A stretch of 64,000 nt of DNA, taken from assembly GCF_034048115.1 (NCBI RefSeq), contig NZ_CP139145.1, forward strand, positions 3,162,001 to 3,226,000. The letters run 5' to 3'. This DNA comes from Pseudarthrobacter sp. IC2-21 (GTDB lineage: Bacteria; Actinomycetota; Actinomycetes; Actinomycetales; Micrococcaceae). The position numbers were made by a program, and so were the translations under genes. Shown here piece after piece: positions 61,295 to 64,000 of the stretch. Positions within the stretch are counted from its first letter, which is position 1. Every line of letters starts with the position of its first letter. Below the pieces are notes generated by a model. That model was given only the letters and a program-made list of their open reading frames with translations. It did not search any database and had not been told where the DNA came from.

Positions 61295-62728
61295 CTAGGC
61301 GCGGGAGATGTTGATCATGTCCTCGCGCGGGACCACTTTGATGCGTTCACGGACGACGTCGGCAGTTCCGTCGCCGCCTACCCATTCGGCGCCGAGGGCT
61401 GCTTCGTGCGCATCCAGTTTGATCCAGCCCTCCCAGGTGGTGAACTCGATGCCGCGCTCGTGAAGGAGGTCGATGATGGCCTGCGGATCCGGGTTCCGGG
61501 CCGGGGGCAGCGAAAGCCGGTCCTCCAGCAGGAAGCCGATGGTCTCGAGGGCGTCGCCCTTGGTGTGGCCGATCAGTCCCACCGGGCCCCGTTTGATCCA
61601 GCCGGTGGCGTAGATTCCCGGGACAGGGTTGCCGTCAGCGTCCAGCACGCGGCCGCCCTCGTTAGGGACCACGCCGCGTTTGGCGTCGTATTCCAGTTCA
61701 TCCAGCGGCGAGCCGTGGTAGCCGATGGCCCGGTACACGGCCTGGACCGGGTAGTCCACGACCTCGCCGGTGCCCTTCACGTTGCCGGTCCCGTCCAGCT
61801 CCATCCGCTCGAACTTGATGCCCGCCACGTGGCCGGACCCGCCGTCGTCGTATATCTCCACCGGGTTGTGCAGGAAGTGCAGGTGCAGGCGGCGGGAGGA
61901 TGGTTCCTCCGCTTCGGCGTGCTCCTCCACCAGCCAGTTGGTGAGGGTGTTGACCATGGTTTTGATCTGGTTGTTGCTGCGGATGGCGTCATCGGAGGCT
62001 TCGTCGAACTCGAAGTCCTCCGGGTACAGCACAATGTCCACGTCCCTCATGTGGCTCAGTTCGCGCAGTTCCAGCGGGGTGAACTTAACCTGGGCGGGGC
62101 CGCGGCGGCCGAAGACATGGACATCCGTGACGGGCGAGTTTTTCAGGCCGGCGTACACGTTGTCCGGGATCTCCGTGGTGAGCAGTTCGTCGGCGTGCTT
62201 GACCAGCATCCGGGCCACGTCCAGGGCCACATTGCCGTTGCCGATCACGGCGATTTCCTTGGCATCCAGCGGCCACTCGCGGGGTACATCGGGGTGGCCG
62301 TCGTACCAGGAGACAAAGTCCGCCCCGCCAAAGGAGCCGGCCAGATCGATGCCGGGGATGGGCAGGTCCGCGTCGTTGATGGCACCGGTGGAAAAGATCA
62401 CGGCGTCATAGAAGGCCCGGAAGTCATGCAGGGTGAGGTCACGGCCATAGGTGACATTGCCGAGGAAGCGGATATCGCCGCGGTCCAGGACCTTGTGCAG
62501 GGCGTTCACGATGCCCTTGATGCGGGGATGGTCGGGTGCCACGCCGTAGCGGATCAGGCCGTACGGCGCCGGATAGGCCTCGAACAGGTCGATGCTGACC
62601 TCAAAGTCCCCGTCCTTGACGCCGTTGGACTTGGTCAGGATGTCCGCCGCATACACCCCGGCAGGTCCCGCACCCACAATGGCAACACGCAGTGGACGCT
62701 TGGGGGTGGTTTCGCCTGGGTGGGACAC
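61295..62728 (-). CDS. fprA: NADPH-ferredoxin reductase FprA
   Basis: This 477-residue flavoenzyme passes electrons from NADPH to ferredoxins, for example for cytochromes P450. The FAD-binding loop is AIVGAGPAGVYAADIL, followed by YGLIRYGVAPDHP and FLGNVTYGRDL. The NADP site is AVIGNGNVALDVARML and the C-terminal FAD contact is GWIKRGPVGLIGHTKGDA. Size and motifs match the adrenodoxin-reductase-like FprA of mycobacteria. It is transcribed alone. Confidence 0.94.
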   Translation of the reverse strand: MSHPGETTPKRPLRVAIVGAGPAGVYAADILTKSNGVKDGDFEVSIDLFEAYPAPYGLIRYGVAPDHPRIKGIVNALHKVLDRGDIRFLGNVTYGRDLTLHDFRAFYDAVIFSTGAINDADLPIPGIDLAGSFGGADFVSWYDGHPDVPREWPLDAKEIAVIGNGNVALDVARMLVKHADELLTTEIPDNVYAGLKNSPVTDVHVFGRRGPAQVKFTPLELRELSHMRDVDIVLYPEDFEFDEASDDAIRSNNQIKTMVNTLTNWLVEEHAEAEEPSSRRLHLHFLHNPVEIYDDGGSGHVAGIKFERMELDGTGNVKGTGEVVDYPVQAVYRAIGYHGSPLDELEYDAKRGVVPNEGGRVLDADGNPVPGIYATGWIKRGPVGLIGHTKGDALETIGFLLEDRLSLPPARNPDPQAIIDLLHERGIEFTTWEGWIKLDAHEAALGAEWVGGDGTADVVRERIKVVPREDMINISRA

Positions 62729-62889
62729 CGGGAGCCCTTCTGGAAGGAGGAATTGCGCCGAAGGCGCGCGGTACAGCGCACCCTACGCACGAGCAGGTTG
62801 TGCACAGCGACGGTTGCGCTCAGTGCCCCTATTCTAAATGTGCCAGGGCCCGGATGGTGCAAGGTTGGCCGCCGCTTCCCGGCCGCCGC

Positions 62890-63915
62890 CTAGCCGCTCC
62901 GTTGCAGCGGCACAACCTCGCCCTCGCGGTACAGCAGCGCACGGAGCTCGGACTCGGCTGACTGCGGCCGGTGCGGATCGATGGTTTCACCCGCGGCATA
63001 GTGGTCCAGCAGCCGGGGATCAACATAGCTTTTGCGCGCAATCGACGGCGTGTTGCCCAACACCGCGGCCGCCTCCTCCATGGCCATGCTGATGGCCCGT
63101 TTCCGCGCCGCCACCTTTTGCTGCGGCCCGCTGCGGGCCAGGCTGAGGGCGGCCGCGATGGTGCCGCGCAGCGTCCTGAAGTCCTTGGCGGTGAAGTCCT
63201 GGCCGGTGCGCTCCTTAACGTAGCTGTTGATCTCCGCGCTGGTCACCGGATGCCAGCTCCGCCCGTCCTTATACGCCAGCAGACGGGCGTTGCCGCCGCG
63301 GCGCTTCAGCGTCCGCACCAGGGCGGCCAGGTCGGCGTCGTGGATTTCCGATTCCCAGTCCTTCCCGCTCTTGGCGGGAAACTTCAGTTCCAGGCAGTCC
63401 TTGCGGACGTGGACGTGCGCGCACAGCAGGGTGGCCAGGCCGCGGCTGCCGTTCTCGTTGGTGTACCGTTCGGAGCCCACCCGGAGGGATCCGCTGTCCA
63501 GCATCCTGAACGCCGCCGCAAGGACGCGTTCCCGGCTGACGCCGTCGCTGCGCAGGTCCAGGGTGACCAGCCGGCGGGCGGAGGGCAGGGATTCGGCCAG
63601 CTGCAGCGCGCGGTCGAACTTCAGCCGGTCCTTCCGCTCCCGCCACGCCGGATGATAGATGTACTGCCGCCGCCCCACGGCGTCCACACCCGTCGCCTGG
63701 ATGTGCCCGTTCTCGAACGGCGCGATCCAGACGTCCTTCCACGCCGGCGGGATCCCGATGCTTTCCAACCGGTCCCGGACCGGCCCGGGCGGCAGCGTGG
63801 AGCCGTCCAGGTCGCGGAAGCTGAAGCCCGTCCCCGCGGCCACCCGCCGGTAGCCGCGGCCGTTGGCGTTGCTGCGGCGGAGCCTCACTGGGTGGCATCC
63901 TGCCGGTTCGTCCAT
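62890..63915 (-). CDS. DNA topoisomerase IB (poxvirus-like bacterial type)
   Basis: This 341-residue enzyme relaxes supercoils through a 3'-phosphotyrosyl intermediate. The small N-terminal domain has GFSFRDLDGSTLPPGPVRDRL and WKDVWIAPFENGHIQATGVD. The catalytic domain has KYKDGRSW-like and FTAKDFRTLRGT blocks. The nucleophile is Tyr297 in ARKSYVDPRLLD. The length is that of bacterial TopIB proteins, which are scattered among bacteria and not essential. The ATG at 63915 is the first in the frame. Confidence 0.94.
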   Translation of the reverse strand: MDEPAGCHPVRLRRSNANGRGYRRVAAGTGFSFRDLDGSTLPPGPVRDRLESIGIPPAWKDVWIAPFENGHIQATGVDAVGRRQYIYHPAWRERKDRLKFDRALQLAESLPSARRLVTLDLRSDGVSRERVLAAAFRMLDSGSLRVGSERYTNENGSRGLATLLCAHVHVRKDCLELKFPAKSGKDWESEIHDADLAALVRTLKRRGGNARLLAYKDGRSWHPVTSAEINSYVKERTGQDFTAKDFRTLRGTIAAALSLARSGPQQKVAARKRAISMAMEEAAAVLGNTPSIARKSYVDPRLLDHYAAGETIDPHRPQSAESELRALLYREGEVVPLQRSG

Positions 63916-64000
63916 TCCATAAAGGCAAGCCTACTGATGAATTGGCGGAATACCCGCCGGGACCGTGATGTTATGGGAAACGTGCCTACTCCCCACGGTC

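Noticed and set aside
63973..64000. Start of a rightward gene at the window edge (ATGGGAAACGTG)
   Set aside because: Only nine codons are visible and no ribosome-binding site precedes them; it cannot be supported.
1..64000. Mobile elements, CRISPR arrays, prophage or defence islands
   Set aside because: No transposase, integrase, phage structural gene, regularly spaced repeat array or known defence gene was found on either strand.

Overview
The window is high-GC DNA from an actinobacterium, most likely a member of the Micrococcaceae close to Arthrobacter or Pseudarthrobacter. The grounds are a mycothiol synthase gene, a ppk1-mutT1 pair arranged as in mycobacteria, a Fur-catalase pair, an FprA-type ferredoxin reductase, frequent ATGA/GTGA overlaps between genes and several apparently leaderless promoters. 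Gene density and base composition are even throughout. I see no insertion sequence, prophage, CRISPR array or replication origin, so this looks like ordinary chromosome rather than a mobile island.

Bases 1-8.3 kb hold the end of a response regulator, mshD (mycothiol), ppk1-mutT1 (polyphosphate and nucleotide-pool sanitation), thyA-folA plus a small membrane protein, and an asd gene of the enterobacterial long type. From 8.3 to 13.8 kb a leftward cluster (two MaoC hot-dog proteins, murB, an AlkZ-like winged-helix protein) lies back to back with a cysteine-free ArsR regulator coupled to a SulP transporter. From 13.8 to 23.5 kb are a frameshifted gene, a CitE-like lyase, an aldo/keto reductase, a divergent GH13/ROK sugar locus with a clear operator, a Na+/H+ antiporter, two small oxidoreductases and a stand-alone YidC. 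Two tRNA genes (Met, Thr) with a duplicated terminator follow.

From 24 to 33 kb come a DEAD-box helicase with a long leader, a MOSC protein, a ygiB-ygiC-permease cassette, and an HxlR-controlled MFS exporter. From 33 to 42.4 kb are the transsulfuration genes metB-cbs, a VOC protein, a DNA glycosylase, an acyl-CoA ligase, a monooxygenase-like protein, a thioredoxin, a two-gene ABC exporter and a hot-dog thioesterase. From 42.4 to 50.3 kb are a secreted LysM protein with a sortase-like C-terminus, a CBS-pair protein, tRNA-Tyr, YajQ, HtpX, an MFS exporter, and a Fur-catalase operon with a near-perfect Fur box.

From 50.3 to 64 kb are a NitT/TauT-type ABC importer operon, a DUF2461 protein, an amino-acid permease, an aldehyde/alcohol dehydrogenase operon with DUF779 and a dedicated GAF/winged-helix regulator, fprA and a topoisomerase IB. 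A recurrent feature is the long-stem palindrome lying next to stop codons. One family occurs twice, at 15.5 and 31.1 kb, with an identical 28-base arm. Functions are inferred from recognised motifs and family knowledge; no database search was possible.
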